Positions 23,291-34,491 of a stretch of 64,000 bases of DNA are shown here, one piece after another. Below the pieces are notes generated by a model, which did not search any database, was not told the origin of the DNA, and was given only the letters and a program-made list of their open reading frames with translations. The first letter of the stretch is position 1. Each line of letters starts with the position of its first letter. Made by a program: the position numbers and the translations under genes. The stretch lies in contig JBBCBC010000024.1 of assembly GCA_037126765.1 (NCBI GenBank), positions 13,427,554 to 13,491,553 on the forward strand, in the 5' to 3' direction. The stretch comes from Stenogyne calaminthoides (taxonomy: Eukaryota > Streptophyta > Magnoliopsida > Lamiales > Lamiaceae).

Positions 23291-23922
23291 TCAAATCGTG
23301 CCTACTTAGGGAATCGAGACGACTATCCAATTTTCCAAGACTAAGTTTTGGCGGTAACACTTATCCCAAGAATTGACTTGGTCTGAGTAGAATCAGATTA
23401 GGTCAACTGAAATCTGATTAGATAAGAGACTGATCAGATGAGGAAGATTAGTTGAATATGGTACCTCAACAAATCAGATAAATCAGTCAATAAGTAATCA
23501 GAAATAACAGTTGAAGGGGGAACTTCAACTGATCAGGGAGGATCAGAAAAGGGAATATCAGACGCAAAGTGGAACAGATCAGTTGAAAGGGACTAAGTGG
23601 TACAAACAGACTTCAAGTGGTATTGATTGATTACAATATCAGTCAACCAGATACGCATTTCTGTTTCTTTGTTTACTGCTTACATATCTGAAATTATCTG
23701 ATAATATTTGTCTTTACTGTACACATACTTTTGTGACGCATACCCTGCAAAGTATTTAATGCGGACGTAGGGTATATGTATTAAATGCTACTAAATGTGT
23801 TTTTAAATCCAAAAGGCAATCGCACGTGCATATCCTGATCACACGATCAAAACCGCTCAATCTGGATCGTTTATCCTTTTCAAACGTTTGATCTTCTAGT
23901 CTCGATTTTCCCTCCTTCCTTT
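23291..23922. other. Linker between inserted block and downstream ORF of element A
   Basis: Non-coding, rich in GATCAG/AACTGATC phrases like the LTRs and linker of this family. Nothing gene-like beyond chance ORFs. Confidence 0.5.
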
Positions 23923-23928
23923 TATAAG
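23923..23928 (+). promoter_or_regulatory. Possible internal TATA box before the downstream ORF of A
   Basis: CTTTTATAAGCTTC lies about 30 bases before an A/C-rich stretch resembling a plant 5' leader, and about 345 bases before the ORF start. It lies far from any LTR promoter. Confidence 0.4.
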
Positions 23929-24061
23929 CTTCATCAAATCCTACCAGAACACTTATCTCAAAATTCTTGCGATTTATTCTCTGCAAACTCACAATTATCT
24001 TTCTGCGATTCAAAGTGTTTCTTGCGATTCAATCTATTTTAAAATCGAAAAGTAGAATATG

Positions 24062-24268
24062 GTAATTTCTGGTTATTTGATGAATTACTTTCCTAAAATC
24101 CATTGAACATATAGATTACGTCTATTTATGTTATCCTGTGTTATGCCTTATCATTTCTTGATATTCGTATGTGTTCATCGATTACTAGGTCTGAGAATAG
24201 GTCTGATAATCAATATATGATATCATTATGGTTATGCACAAATTTTAATTGAGTCTATCTTATTGTAG
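24062..24268 (+). other. Possible leader intron before the downstream ORF of A
   Basis: A donor-like ATATG|GTAATTTC at 24061/24062 and an acceptor-like CTTATTGTAG at 24259-24268 bound 207 AT-rich, T-rich bases. The acceptor is immediately followed by the ORF's ATG at 24269. Together with the upstream TATA-like box this gives a gene-like 5' end. It needs transcript evidence. Confidence 0.4.
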
Positions 24269-27200
24269 ATGACCACTCACGGAATGGACAAAATTATGTG
24301 TAACTATGCGAATTTGGCAACCAAAATTGTTGAAGACAAATTTGTAAGGTTTGGTGTTACACGGGATCCGGAATCAATGGAGGTGGAACAAATTCTGAGG
24401 AAGGGTGGTCTCGAAAAAATCTGCGGTCCGCTCCACTACAATCCAAGAATGCAAAGATGAAGTAATCGGAATTTTGAGGAATTTGAAGGTTGACGAGGAG
24501 TATCCTGGACACGAACTGATATCTTCAGTAAATGGAGAGGAGATCAGACTTACAAATGATGATATATCTCAACTGTTCAACCTGCCCAAAGGAAAAATCT
24601 CTCCTGCTCACTACAGGGAGAATGAAGACTAACTGATCAGGAATGAACTCTTCAGAGAGGCTCATAAACACCGCATCAGTAGGCTTTGTCGCCTATGTTG
24701 AAAAGGAAATACCGTTTGTTGTTTGACATTCAAAAACAATCATGGGTATCTCGTTCAAGCCCGGATGGATTAACAATTGTAAAAATGTATAGTATGGTCG
24801 CTATTATCGATGAAGCAAAAATATTAATGGCATGGTTTTCTCAAGGCTATTCTCGCTCCAAGAACATGACAAGTTTGGAGTTAGTGAACAGAGACAAGTC
24901 TATCTGAAGAAGAGAATCAACAATCTCAACAAGGTTGCAGTCATTCTGAAGGACAAGATGCCCAATGCTGAATGGGATCAAAACGGACTGAAGTTCTACA
25001 AGGCCTTTCTCTCAACCACAACTGCCATCTATGGGCCATCAGATGATGATATGCGGCCCACCCCCCCTAAGGTTAAGAAAGGGAAGAACAAGGAAGCTAA
25101 ACGCCGCAGAATCGATGCTCCTCAAAAGAAGAAGAGAAAACTGATAAAGGCTCAGGAGAAGAGGCCAAAGAAGGTAAAACAGGCCACCATGACTCTTTTT
25201 TTGGAAGACGAGTCAGATGAAGAAGGAGTGCCAGATCAACCTGATGCGCAGCAGAGATCTGCTGAAACATCAGATAGGCAGGCCTTTCAAGTTGAAAGCT
25301 CGCCAGAACATTCTGAGGGAAGAGCAAGGGATGAATGATCTCCTTCACCTCAATCTCGCGCTGATTCACCACTCAGACTTCTAGCTGCTGAGCATATCTC
25401 TCCTCCTTCACATGCTCGCGAACCTGGAAGTTCACCAGTTCGCGAACCAGTAAGATCACGTGCTGCAGAACCAGACGCACTTGCTGCTACAACAGAACCT
25501 CTGCAGATTCAGCAATCACTCACCATCCAGCTACTTAGACACCACCAGAACCCTCTACATCTCATCAACCGGAACCTGGTCGATCTGAACAGATGATTCC
25601 TGAGTCCAGATCATCCAAGACCATCACCGGGAAAATGGCCAAAATGAGAATTGAACGCGATATTGATGAGTTGTATCCAGAGTTGGTAGCCCATCCTGTT
25701 ATTCGAGAGGAAGTAATGGAGATCCTCACCTGGAAAGATCTCCGTTTGAAGAACTTCTCAGATTTCATGATCATTATTGAACAGATGGGAGGTGTTGATG
25801 CATTCGCAGATTTTGATTTCGACATGAAGAAAACTTTCAGTAGGATCACCAAATTGAATCGATAAGCTACCGAAGTGATCAAAGATATGATCCACGTAAG
25901 TTTGGGAATAATTGAACAAGTTGAACCGAGGTTGTTGAGGTAAACTCCTAAGGAAGATGATCCTAAGGAAGATGATCATATGAAGGATGTGGGAGTTGCC
26001 GATGATAGTGGAACTGGTGCTGCAGTTCATGACCAGCCACTGGAGGCGCAAACAACTGGACATGATCAGGTGATGCAAAATATTCCTGCAACACACATCA
26101 CCACTAATCAACTTCAGGAGATCAGATCGTGTTTTAAAAATCTTCTGAAAGCAGAAGTTGAGGGAGTGTTGGCTAATGAACTTAGCAACACAATAGCTGA
26201 TCAGAGGCAGATTGGCCTCAAAGAAATAACGGATCAACGGGAATTGGCTATTTTCCAGATTGAAGCAATCAAAGATCAGTTCTCTCAAACCGTGACCAAC
26301 CCGATCTTTGAATTTAAGAAGGCGATTGACGACAAGCTAGTCCAGGTTGATCAACAACAAGTTTCTCTTCTGATGGTCACTGAAAAGCTTGAAATGACTG
26401 AAGAAAAACTTGATAAACTCATTCTTACCCTCTCTACTGCCATTGAATCTGTCAAGACTGAGCTGATCTCAAAGATTCAAAATTTATCTACTCAAGCTCA
26501 AGGTTTATCTGTTGAAGATCTTAACAAGGCCATATCAGTCAGCTTTGGATCTCTGATTTCTCACCTCAATGCTCTTTTTGATCAAACCAAAAAGGGGGAA
26601 GGACAGATTGAGAAACCAATGACTTTTATCGTAACAATGAAGAACCGATTGAGACTGGGTTGAATCTATGGCGAGACTAGACCATCTCAGATCTGTTTTG
26701 CTAATGAAATTTCGGGAAGATGGAGAAGTCAAAGGCAAGAAAGTTAGTCTGGGTCTTTGGGACATCAAAAAACTGCATCAACCCACGCTAGACTAAGAGA
26801 GTCACGAGAAAACAAATGCAACTAGCGACATGGCCGATAAGAAATCGGTTGGGAAACTGTCTAAGGAGCGACACAAGAAGCTCGAATTAGTGAAGAAGAA
26901 AAAGAAGAAGTAAAAAAAAAAGAGAGCGTAAGAAAAAAAAGAAATACTGGTCGAGGGTAAGTAAGGCAAAGGAAAAATCTGGACCGTAACCTCGGTTGTT
27001 GCAAAGAAGAGTTGATGAAATCATTCCGAAAACTGCTACACATGCTGATAGGTTCGAGGAATGGAATAAGATCAGAAGTGAATGACTTCTGGATGATTTT
27101 GTTCTAGATCTAGTTCCACAAGAAGAATCACCAGATGCAGAATTTCTCAACTGGTTGGAGAACAAAGCACCATTTTTTCGAAATATCCGGAAAATGAGGC

Positions 27201-27480
27201 CGAGAGTAATCAATGTGAGAATATCTCGTCAAGAGTATGACGTGATGGACTACTCGAAGAAAGAAGGCGGATGGCTCATTTGAATGATCGACATTTCAAA
27301 GGTTCTATTTTGACATCCTGAACAAATCTCGCATAACTCATCCTCAGCAGATCAATGATGTCAAATGGAAGCTATACCGGATATTCAACATTCCTCAAAA
27401 TCAACGAGAAATGCTGAGGGATATAAGCCAAGAGATTGAAGATCGGAAGACTGTTTAGGATCAGCTGAATTTAAACCCAA
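24269..27480 (+). pseudogene. Env-position ORF (extra ORF after pol) of element A, decayed
   Basis: Four open pieces in order: 24269-24632 (small globular N-terminal region with a DDISQLFNLP motif, reminiscent of plant transposon-associated domains), 24686-25338 (basic tail with Lys/Arg runs such as KKKRKL), 25593-25865 (RERDIDELYPELVAHP-like block with WKDLRLKNFSDFM), and 25980-26663 (long coiled coil ending LFDQTKKGEGQ). A degenerate C-terminal segment with EFLNWLENKAP follows to about 27200. The two middle blocks, the coiled coil and the C-terminus pair with S1. No transmembrane anchor or signal peptide is evident, so a DNA/RNA-binding or structural role is as likely as an envelope role. 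Confidence 0.6.
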
Positions 27481-27636
27481 ACTTTTCTGATGTAATATGT
27501 AATCGATAAATCTGATGAATGAAAAGTTTATTCTTTTTCTGATCCTAAGACAAAATCTCATTGTCTTCTGATTATGTGTTCTTTATTGTTTTATATTTAT
27601 CAACTGTGTTGGTTTCTCAAGTGTTTTGGTTTCATC

Positions 27637-27650
27637 AAAAATGGGGAAAT
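27637..27650 (+). promoter_or_regulatory. Polypurine tract of element A
   Basis: AAAAATGGGGAAAT abuts the TGTTGGG start of the 3' LTR, as expected for the plus-strand primer. Confidence 0.7.
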
Positions 27651-29163
27651 TGTTGGGAAATTTACAGTTTTGATGAAAGTTCTAACACATGTAATAGGAT
27701 CAGTCAGACCTGTTAGCTTACTGATGTTTTTAATACCAGTTATAAGATGACCAGTTGATAATTATTATATAGAACAACTGATGTATAAGATAGGTCACAT
27801 ATTGAGGGGGAACCTCAATATGTATAGGTCGAATCTAAAGATCGGAAGAAAAAAGATCAATTTGAAGTCCGAAGCGGTGCCGGAAGGCGAGGAAGGACAG
27901 AAGATCAGACGATCTTATAAAGTCAGATAATCAGGTGAAGTCATGAAACACAAATTCAGAAGACCTGAAGATCAGATGACTACCAAAAGATCAGACCAGA
28001 AGACATACATCGGAAAATCTGCTAGTTGAGCTAAGACAACTAGCACCAGAAGACTCTATCGTTAGATCGGTTATGGTAATCGACAGTCACCACACCAGGT
28101 GGTAACTGATGTTTCACCAAATCATACGTTGTTGATCTAAACAAGAAGAATGTCAACTTTAGTTGGTAGAACAAACACTGAAAAGTGTTTTTGTTAACCA
28201 ATAAGAACAAGACACGTATGGACGGATCCGACAATACGGGATTTGGTGCTGCTTGGTCAAACGGCTATAAAAATGACATACACGCTTTTCGGCCATCTTA
28301 TTACTAGAAAGACGTCACATCAAATCCTACATATCTACCAAATATAGCCGAAAATTCAAATTGCTCTCCAACGACTCTTTGATTTCGAGGTCTATAAATA
28401 TGGGATTACTCTTCAGAGTGAACACACGGAAATTATCAAGAAGCTCATACTATAGTCAAATTTCCGCATGAAGAACACAACCTTGAAGATTATTTTTCTA
28501 AGTGTTCATCCCATAGTTCTTAGCACATAAATCTTATCCTCTAGCTGTTAGGCTACTTAAATACTAGGAAAGATTTCAAAGTTGGAACAAACAAAAAATC
28601 TTACCCAAAACCCAAAGTTAGGTTAAATTTGTTTAGCAAGATTTCAGACTAGGGTTTATAGTTCTGATTTATGAGATCGGTTGAGTGAGAGCTCTATAAA
28701 TATGTGTTGGTGTAATGTGTTGGACTAACACAATAATCTAAGTCCAGTTAGTAAGTTGGTTAAGTTGGTGCCCCTTGTGATAGGGAAGAGTGGACGTAGG
28801 ACTGGTTGTCCGAACCACTATAAATCTTGTGTGCATTTACCTGTTTGATTAATTGCTTTACACTTTATTGATTAAACAATACATAAAGTTCGATTTGTTA
28901 TAAACTCCAGTAGTTTTCAATCGATTTGTTATAAACGGTTTTTCACACGGGTATAAACTTTTTTCACTTTGACAATCGTTAAACCGATAGATCCGAATCG
29001 ATATGCCTCAGGCGATCAGTAAGTTGGATATCAGTCCAAACTGATTCACTTGCACTATAATCAGGCAAATTGCAATCACACCCGATCTGCACGAAAAAGT
29101 TTTCAGAAGTCTATTCACCCCCCTCTAGACTCCTGCCCTCACGAAACCCGTACGGGACCTACA
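27651..29163 (+). repeat. 3' LTR of element A
   Basis: 1513 bp. It is collinear with 14387-15962 except for a rearranged patch at about 28866-28945, where some 60 bases are lost and a GATTTGTTATAAAC phrase is repeated. It ends GGACCTACA followed by CATAT (29164-29168), the right copy of the target duplication. Confidence 0.9.
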
Positions 29164-29695
29164 CATATGATGAGATTGGTTTTAATCAAGAGCTTTACTA
29201 GATGACTTCCTTGATTAATATTGCAAGTAGAATCCTCGGTAGCATTTATTGGAATGGCAAACCTAGAATGAGCAGTACGTCCACCTGGAAGGGGAAGTGA
29301 AGTTATGCCACTGGATGCTACATTAATGACTATCCTGCCGTTGGACCTTAAACATGCAGACAATGTCTTCCATATGAATGTTTTTCCGGTGCCACCGTAT
29401 CCGTACACAAAAAATATTTCACCTTTGCCAGAATGAAAGGTCATGAGTATCGATTCATAAACGTAGCGTTGTTCATCATTAAGTCTACTAATCAAATACT
29501 CAAACTCATTCTTCAAATCTGATCTATTGTATGCAAATTCCATCATTAACAATCTATTCCTAGGTGAATAATTAGGGTCGGAATCTGCTATAGGCATACC
29601 TTCAAAATCTCGCAAAGACTTGCTTACAGCCCTCAACATTTTGTCAATTTCTATAAGACAACAGTTCTTGATTTCTTCATTGGTCATCGTCAATT
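29164..29695 (-). pseudogene. RepHel, N-terminal helicase part (exon 9 proximal)
   Basis: Begins at an acceptor (TTTTTAG|AATTG, 29696/29695) and reads through a LNDEQRYVYESI Q-like motif and Walker A (GYGGTGKT, about 29403-29380). It stops at the element A insertion just before Walker B. It is open for its whole length. The phase with exon 8 (one base carried over) agrees. Function in an intact copy: 5'-3' DNA unwinding during rolling-circle transposition. Confidence 0.88.
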
Positions 29696-30230
29696 CTAAA
29701 AAAAAAAAATGTATATATTACTTATTATGGTAATACTTTAAATAATCGTATAAGTTATATGTAATATAATATATTTTTTAATGATGAAATAAAAAATTAG
29801 TTATTGCATATCAATTAATTGTTTTGGATATATATGTTTTATACTATATGTCTTTATGCTTGCAGTTGAAATTAGTATATGTAAAACTTTTGTAAAAAGA
29901 TAATCTGTACTATTTTTCATTTATTTACCTACTGATTGACAGTTATATTTTTCAACTAAATTTTAAAATTTTTATAAGTTTAATTCAATTAATAATGATT
30001 TTTGCAATGTTAGAATATGATATATAAAATTTATATTTAAATACATAGTAATTTTTATTTTAATATGTTTTTTTTTATTAAAGTACAATGAAAAAAATTA
30101 TAGTTTTAATAATTAAATATGTATATTATACTAAATAGATATATATGTTAGAAGATAAAATAAATAACGATGAATCTAAAACTTTTAATGCAGATTTAAA
30201 AAACCAGTAAATAAATTTAATAAAATATAC

Positions 30231-30887
30231 CTGAATATCGAGTAATTTTTCTCCTATTGTAAAAGATATCATCGGATAAAAATCTCCAACACCTATCCCA
30301 AACATCGTAAGGACGACTCATTGAAGCAGAAGTGAGTAGCGCAACAAATAGAGACCTCATTGAAGATGCAGATGCCCACCGGCTAGCATCCTCTATAGCA
30401 TCAACATACTCTTTATCATCATCCAGCAATCCCCTAGCATAGCAAGCTTCTCTAAATGTTGAATAAATTATTCCATTGAAGCGCTTTAAATCATCAAAAC
30501 ATTTAGGTCCACGAACTACGTTCAATAGAATCCTCAAGTAATGTACCTCACCGGAACCTGGAGGAACGTAACAAATTCTACCAATTGAAAATCCCCTTTG
30601 TCTTTTAACCCATTCTCTAATTTTCGGCTTCCAAACAAAGAATTGAGGTAATTCTGCATAAGTCAAATCTTCAGCTAATGTAGAATGACGGTTCAACGCA
30701 AACCATGCCAAAAACATACTTTCCCTAACGGATGGCCTTTTCAAAATAGAATCTAACCTTGCACCATCACTAAATACGACTCTTTGTTCATTTGGAAGAT
30801 GAAAACCCAATCGTTCAACGCAAGGGTTTCTATAATTTATTCTTAAATCCGAAAATTCTCCAAGCAGCTTCGCATGGAGAAACATAC
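30231..30887 (-). pseudogene. RepHel exon 8, linker between Rep and helicase
   Basis: Acceptor TTTTCAG|GTATG at 30888/30887 and donor TTCAG|GTATAT at 30231/30230. The true frame starts YVSPCEAAW-like, and a one-base insertion near 30845 moves it into the long open frame (CVERLGFHLP..., LTYAELPQFFVWKP, GRICYVPPGSGEVHYLRILLN, ACYARGLLDDDKE). These phrases are hallmarks of plant Helitron proteins between the Rep and helicase domains. The 525-bp intron to exon 9 is AT-rich and has no other gene. Confidence 0.85.
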
Positions 30888-30964
30888 CTGAAAATTATGG
30901 TGCAAATTAATATTGTAACATGTATAAGGAATTTGACTATTTTTATTTAAGTAGTGTAATTTAC

Positions 30965-31452
30965 CTGCAATCGTAATACATTTTAACTTCATCGAAGACT
31001 GCTACACCTCCAGATTGTTGAGTATTTTCAAAAAATGATGCGGTAACACGATCATGTCCTTTATTAACATACTTGAATAAGTATTTTATGGACCTGGATT
31101 GATTGCACCATTCCACATTGATGTGGGCACCATACTTCAGAAGAAGATAACGATTATGAGGAACAACATGTCTGTTATCCAAAAAATTAATACCCTTTTT
31201 TACTGTCCTTCCATTATCTCTACGCCTATAAACAGGATACCCATCATCGTCAATAGTAGTCTCATCGACAAATCTCTTTGGAAAATGTTTTAAGCATATT
31301 CCCTCGTCAGACATGCAAGGTGAACTCATATTTGCAGCACCACAAGGACCATGCATCATAAAGTCCCGGACAGTATTAAAATAATCTGGATCACTTTCCT
31401 CATCGGGTATCTCGGCTGAAATAATACGATCAATATCGCTCCCGATAGGAAT
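30965..31452 (-). pseudogene. RepHel exon 7, Rep domain with the two-tyrosine motif
   Basis: Acceptor CCTACAG|ATTCC (31453/31452), donor TTGCAG|GTAAAT (30965/30964). It encodes the HGPCGAANMSSPCM segment and, near 31090-31058, YLFKYVNKGHDR, which carries the catalytic tyrosines of Helitron Rep. The exon is open throughout. Its phase (two bases carried over) matches exon 8. Confidence 0.88.
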
Positions 31453-31540
31453 CTGTAGGATTTTTCCAATGAATCACAAAAAGAATAACGATAATAATTC
31501 ACATTCGAAATTTAATTGCAATTATAAGAAATTATCTAAC

Positions 31541-31617
31541 CTCATTGTGATTTTCAAGAAATAACAAAATATGTGCATGGGGCAGACCTCTCTTTTGAAA
31601 TTCAATAGTATAGATAA
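31541..31617 (-). pseudogene. RepHel exon 6, HUH nuclease motif
   Basis: A 77-base exon (acceptor TTTGCAG|TTATC, donor ATGAG|GTTAGAT) encoding VIYTIEFQKRGLPHAHILLF. The metal-binding HUH motif (His-Ala-His) is at 31579-31571. Both neighbours join in phase. The exon would be missed by an ORF-length filter. Confidence 0.88.
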
Positions 31618-31738
31618 CTGCAAATATAATCGAGTAAAAAAGATAAATAAGAATAATATTAATATAATGTAAATATGAAGGATTAATTATTATAAAAGTT
31701 ATAATAAAACTAATAATTTAAATAAAAAATGATGGTAC

Positions 31739-32603
31739 CTGCTTTGACGCTACCAATTTTTTTTTTCCGTATATCATTTAGCAATCCGTCTAACTTCATC
31801 TTGAATATTCGACAGAGTATGTCCGGACGGTCTTCAGATTTTTGTCCTCTCTGTTGTAAAAAACGAATTATCTCAGGCCACTTTTGATTGCAGGTAAAAG
31901 TTATAAATAACTGTGGATATCCGGCCCATCTATAAATTGCCATTGCATCTTGATAATTCTGGACCATGTAACGTGGGCCTCCGGTGAACGAAGGTGGCAA
32001 AACGACACGCTTTCCACATTCGAGCGCATCAGTCTCTCCATTCAACACTGCATCCTCAACACCGCTGTACATCTCACAACGAAGTTCCTTTTGGTGAGTT
32101 TTAATAAATTTCAGCCTTCCATAGTCCACCATAGTGTAGGCATCAACAATAAATTGTTGAGTGAGACGTTTTGAAGATAAAATCGTAGATGGTTCTCCAT
32201 TTCTCTCTTGTAGACGAAATGCAAAGTACTCTCTTTGACTAATTGAAGAGCGTTCAACTCTATCCATCGCAGATGCTGCGGAAGGAATATTCTCACTATA
32301 TCCGTCTTCACCATATGGAAAAAGCATTGGATATTGCAAAGCAAGGTACGACGGATTCAGTTCAGTAATGCGTTGAAGTATACCGCAATGAGTTTGAATT
32401 ACAATATCACGATCACCAAGGGTGTGATCAAGATCACCAAAAACAACAGCAGCAACCTCAGACGTAGTGGGTAAGTTATACATTCTCGGATCGGTTCCTC
32501 TTCTGGCAATCAATGTCATGGTTACGGTAGAATACCCTTCGTCAAATCTGTCCCTAGCTTCTCGAAATTTACTTGCAAGTACATTATTATCATCCAACAT
32601 ATC
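31739..32603 (-). pseudogene. RepHel exon 5, N-terminal Rep region
   Basis: Open for 865 bases: MLDDNNVLASKFREARDRF, LNPSYLALQYPMLFPYGEDGY, SQREYFAFRLQ, LFITFTCNQKWPEI. This is the Helitron_like_N region that precedes the HUH motif. The donor GCAG|GTACC is clear. The acceptor TATTAAG|GATATG gives the wrong phase with exon 4 as modelled, so that junction is uncertain by a base or two. Confidence 0.85.
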
Positions 32604-32744
32604 CTTAATATAAAAGAACAATTTGAAAGATGTAATGCATTGATGCTCAAATACAATCGCAATCATTAATCACCAAACAGGATGTGAGTATAAACTGTCA
32701 AAATTGATAAATATTACTAATGAGTTTGTATGTATAAAAAATAC

Positions 32745-33189
32745 CTAAAATTTTGAATCCTGTTTGAAATTTCGTTGTCAGTGTCATAAATGTACAATTG
32801 TGCATATTGAGGTTCAGCTCCAGCAGATGGCAAAAGTCCTCCAATACGATGATAATTCTCACCGTGCAAACGAAAAACTGGTGGAGCACCGCCGACATTA
32901 ATTCTTCTGTTAATCTTACCACCCAATGAAGTAAATGAAAACATGCTGTTAAATGTACGAACATTATCTAAATAATGCTTGCTCCTTGTAGTATTGCCCC
33001 ATAATAATTCTTGAAGAAGTTCAGGAGGCTGGAGCATAAAAGGTATTTGTATTTTTCCTTGAGTACAACATAATGAGAACTTTGGTTGTTCAGAAAGACG
33101 TCTTGCTTTTAATCTCTCATCATGCTAGAACAGCGCACCATAATATTGACAACTATGAATAGGATCACCAATATCCCAATAAAAAACAG
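32745..33189 (-). pseudogene. RepHel exon 4, zinc-finger-like N-terminal region
   Basis: Begins VFYWDIGDPIHSCQYYGALF and continues FSLCCTQGKIQIPF, MFSFTSLGGKI, APPVFRLHGENYHRIGGLLP, LYIYDT, all standard in plant Helitron proteins. TAG at 33127-33125 replaces the Trp usual at this place. Acceptor TTTTACAG (33197-33190), donor TTTTAG|GTATTT at 32745/32744. Confidence 0.85.
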
Positions 33190-33375
33190 CTGTAAAAAAC
33201 AACGTAGCAATTAACATGTATCTTATAATATATTTTTAACATAAAGATATGTATAAAGACACAAATATATATACATATATATATATCTATAACTATATAA
33301 GAACATCTATAATTTATTAAAAAAATAATGCAACTGCAATCTTATGATTTATATTTAAAAAACTTGATAACTTAC

Positions 33376-34064
33376 AGTCAACTTGATTGTCGTGATCACA
33401 CGTATCATCGGAATCAAGTTCAACAATTTCAGGATTATTTTCGTTCAAATTCATCATATCCCTGAACTGAGGATCTGTTGCTTGTAAATCAATGAATTCA
33501 GAATCATCACCAGTTAAATCAATTGCATTTGTCAAAGGATCATAAGACGTTGACGGTTGATTAAATGATTCCGGTTGACTAATTCCTCCGTGGGAAGGTT
33601 GATTAGTTGGCACTGAAAATATCGGAAAAAATAATGTATCTATTAAAAAAACACACATATATATATTATGAAAATAATTTTATTATAGATTGCTTATAAT
33701 TTTAATTAAAAAATTACCATTAATGACATCAGTTACAGGATGAACTGAAATATTCATCAAGGTTGATGATGATAAATTATCTCCAAATACATAACATCCT
33801 TTTTTTTACGAAGTGGAACCTGTACTTCCTATATGATGTTGTTCTTCATTATCTGTAAAAGTAATTTACAACATTTAAATAAATAAACAAAATATATTAT
33901 ATATCTTTATATTATAAGAAGAATAAAAAAAAAAAAATTATTGAAAATAAATCTAATGCATAATTTTTTTAAAAAGATGTACCTCGTGAATTGGTATCAC
34001 TTATTGAACGCTTTCCAATTATTTTTGTAGATCTAAGAAGGTTGCACATTTTGTGATAATCCAT
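33376..34064 (-). pseudogene. RepHel exons 1-3, N-terminal acidic region
   Basis: Exon 1 is 34064-33983, starting MDYHKMCNLLRSTK and ending at donor GAG|GTACAT. Exon 2 is 33852-33718, with a TAA at 33808-33806. Exon 3 is 33612-33376 (PTNQPSHGG..., acidic DLTGDDSEFIDL...). All three join in phase with each other and with exon 4. This is the variable, poorly conserved lead of Helitron proteins. The start was chosen because the frame is continuous from this ATG, with no earlier exon needed. Confidence 0.65.
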
Positions 34065-34407
34065 CATATTAAGAAAAAAAAGTTGATGTTAACTACTTGA
34101 TGATCAAGATATAAAATAATTTTATTAGAATTAAATCAATCTTAGAATATAGCTCTTAAAGATAAAAGTAAAACTTAAGATGTATTGTACTAACTTTAAT
34201 ATTTTCTTTGTGTTAAATTATTCTTTTCTAAATATTAATCAATAAAAAAATTTGATAATATCTTTCAAAGTCCTAAAATATATTAATTTTGAGACAGTGT
34301 AGTTCTAAACATAATTAATCAATAAAATAATGAAAATAACTATGTTAGTTAACAACTTACCAACATAGTAGAAGGCTTGAAGGAGCTAAACCTTAAAGTT
34401 TTCATAA

Positions 34408-34410
<3 letters not shown>

Positions 34411-34490
<80 letters not shown>
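34411..34490. repeat. (TA)n(TG)n compound microsatellite
   Basis: About 18 TA units followed by about 21 TG units. A similar compound array lies at 38797-38864, next to the solo LTR. Confidence 0.95.

Positions 34491-34491
<1 letters not shown>

Larger units (their letters stand above)
14387..29163 (+). mobile_element. Element A: 14.8-kb Copia (Sirevirus-like) retrotransposon
   Basis: Two LTRs (1576 and 1513 bp), an initiator-Met tRNA primer site, gag with one CCHC knuckle, protease, integrase, RT and RNase H in Copia order (integrase before RT), and a further ORF after pol. The size exceeds the 9-12 kb usual for Sireviruses, partly because about 1 kb of unrelated DNA (22250-23290) with E-like features sits after pol. 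gag-pol is broken by many frameshifts and stops, so the element is not autonomous now. The target is the helicase exon of the minus-strand Helitron. Confidence 0.88.
13170..34064 (-). mobile_element. Helitron body carrying a RepHel gene, split by Copia element A
   Basis: Minus-strand coding blocks at 34064-29164 and 14386-13170 together encode the classical plant Helitron protein: N-terminal zinc-finger-like region, Rep HUH nuclease with two-tyrosine motif, and a PIF1-type helicase. Element A separates the two blocks. Its CATAT duplication lies exactly where the helicase frame resumes. Helitrons move by rolling-circle replication and leave no target duplication. True 5' (TC) and 3' (CTRR) termini were not found, so the limits given are those of the gene. 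Confidence 0.85.
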
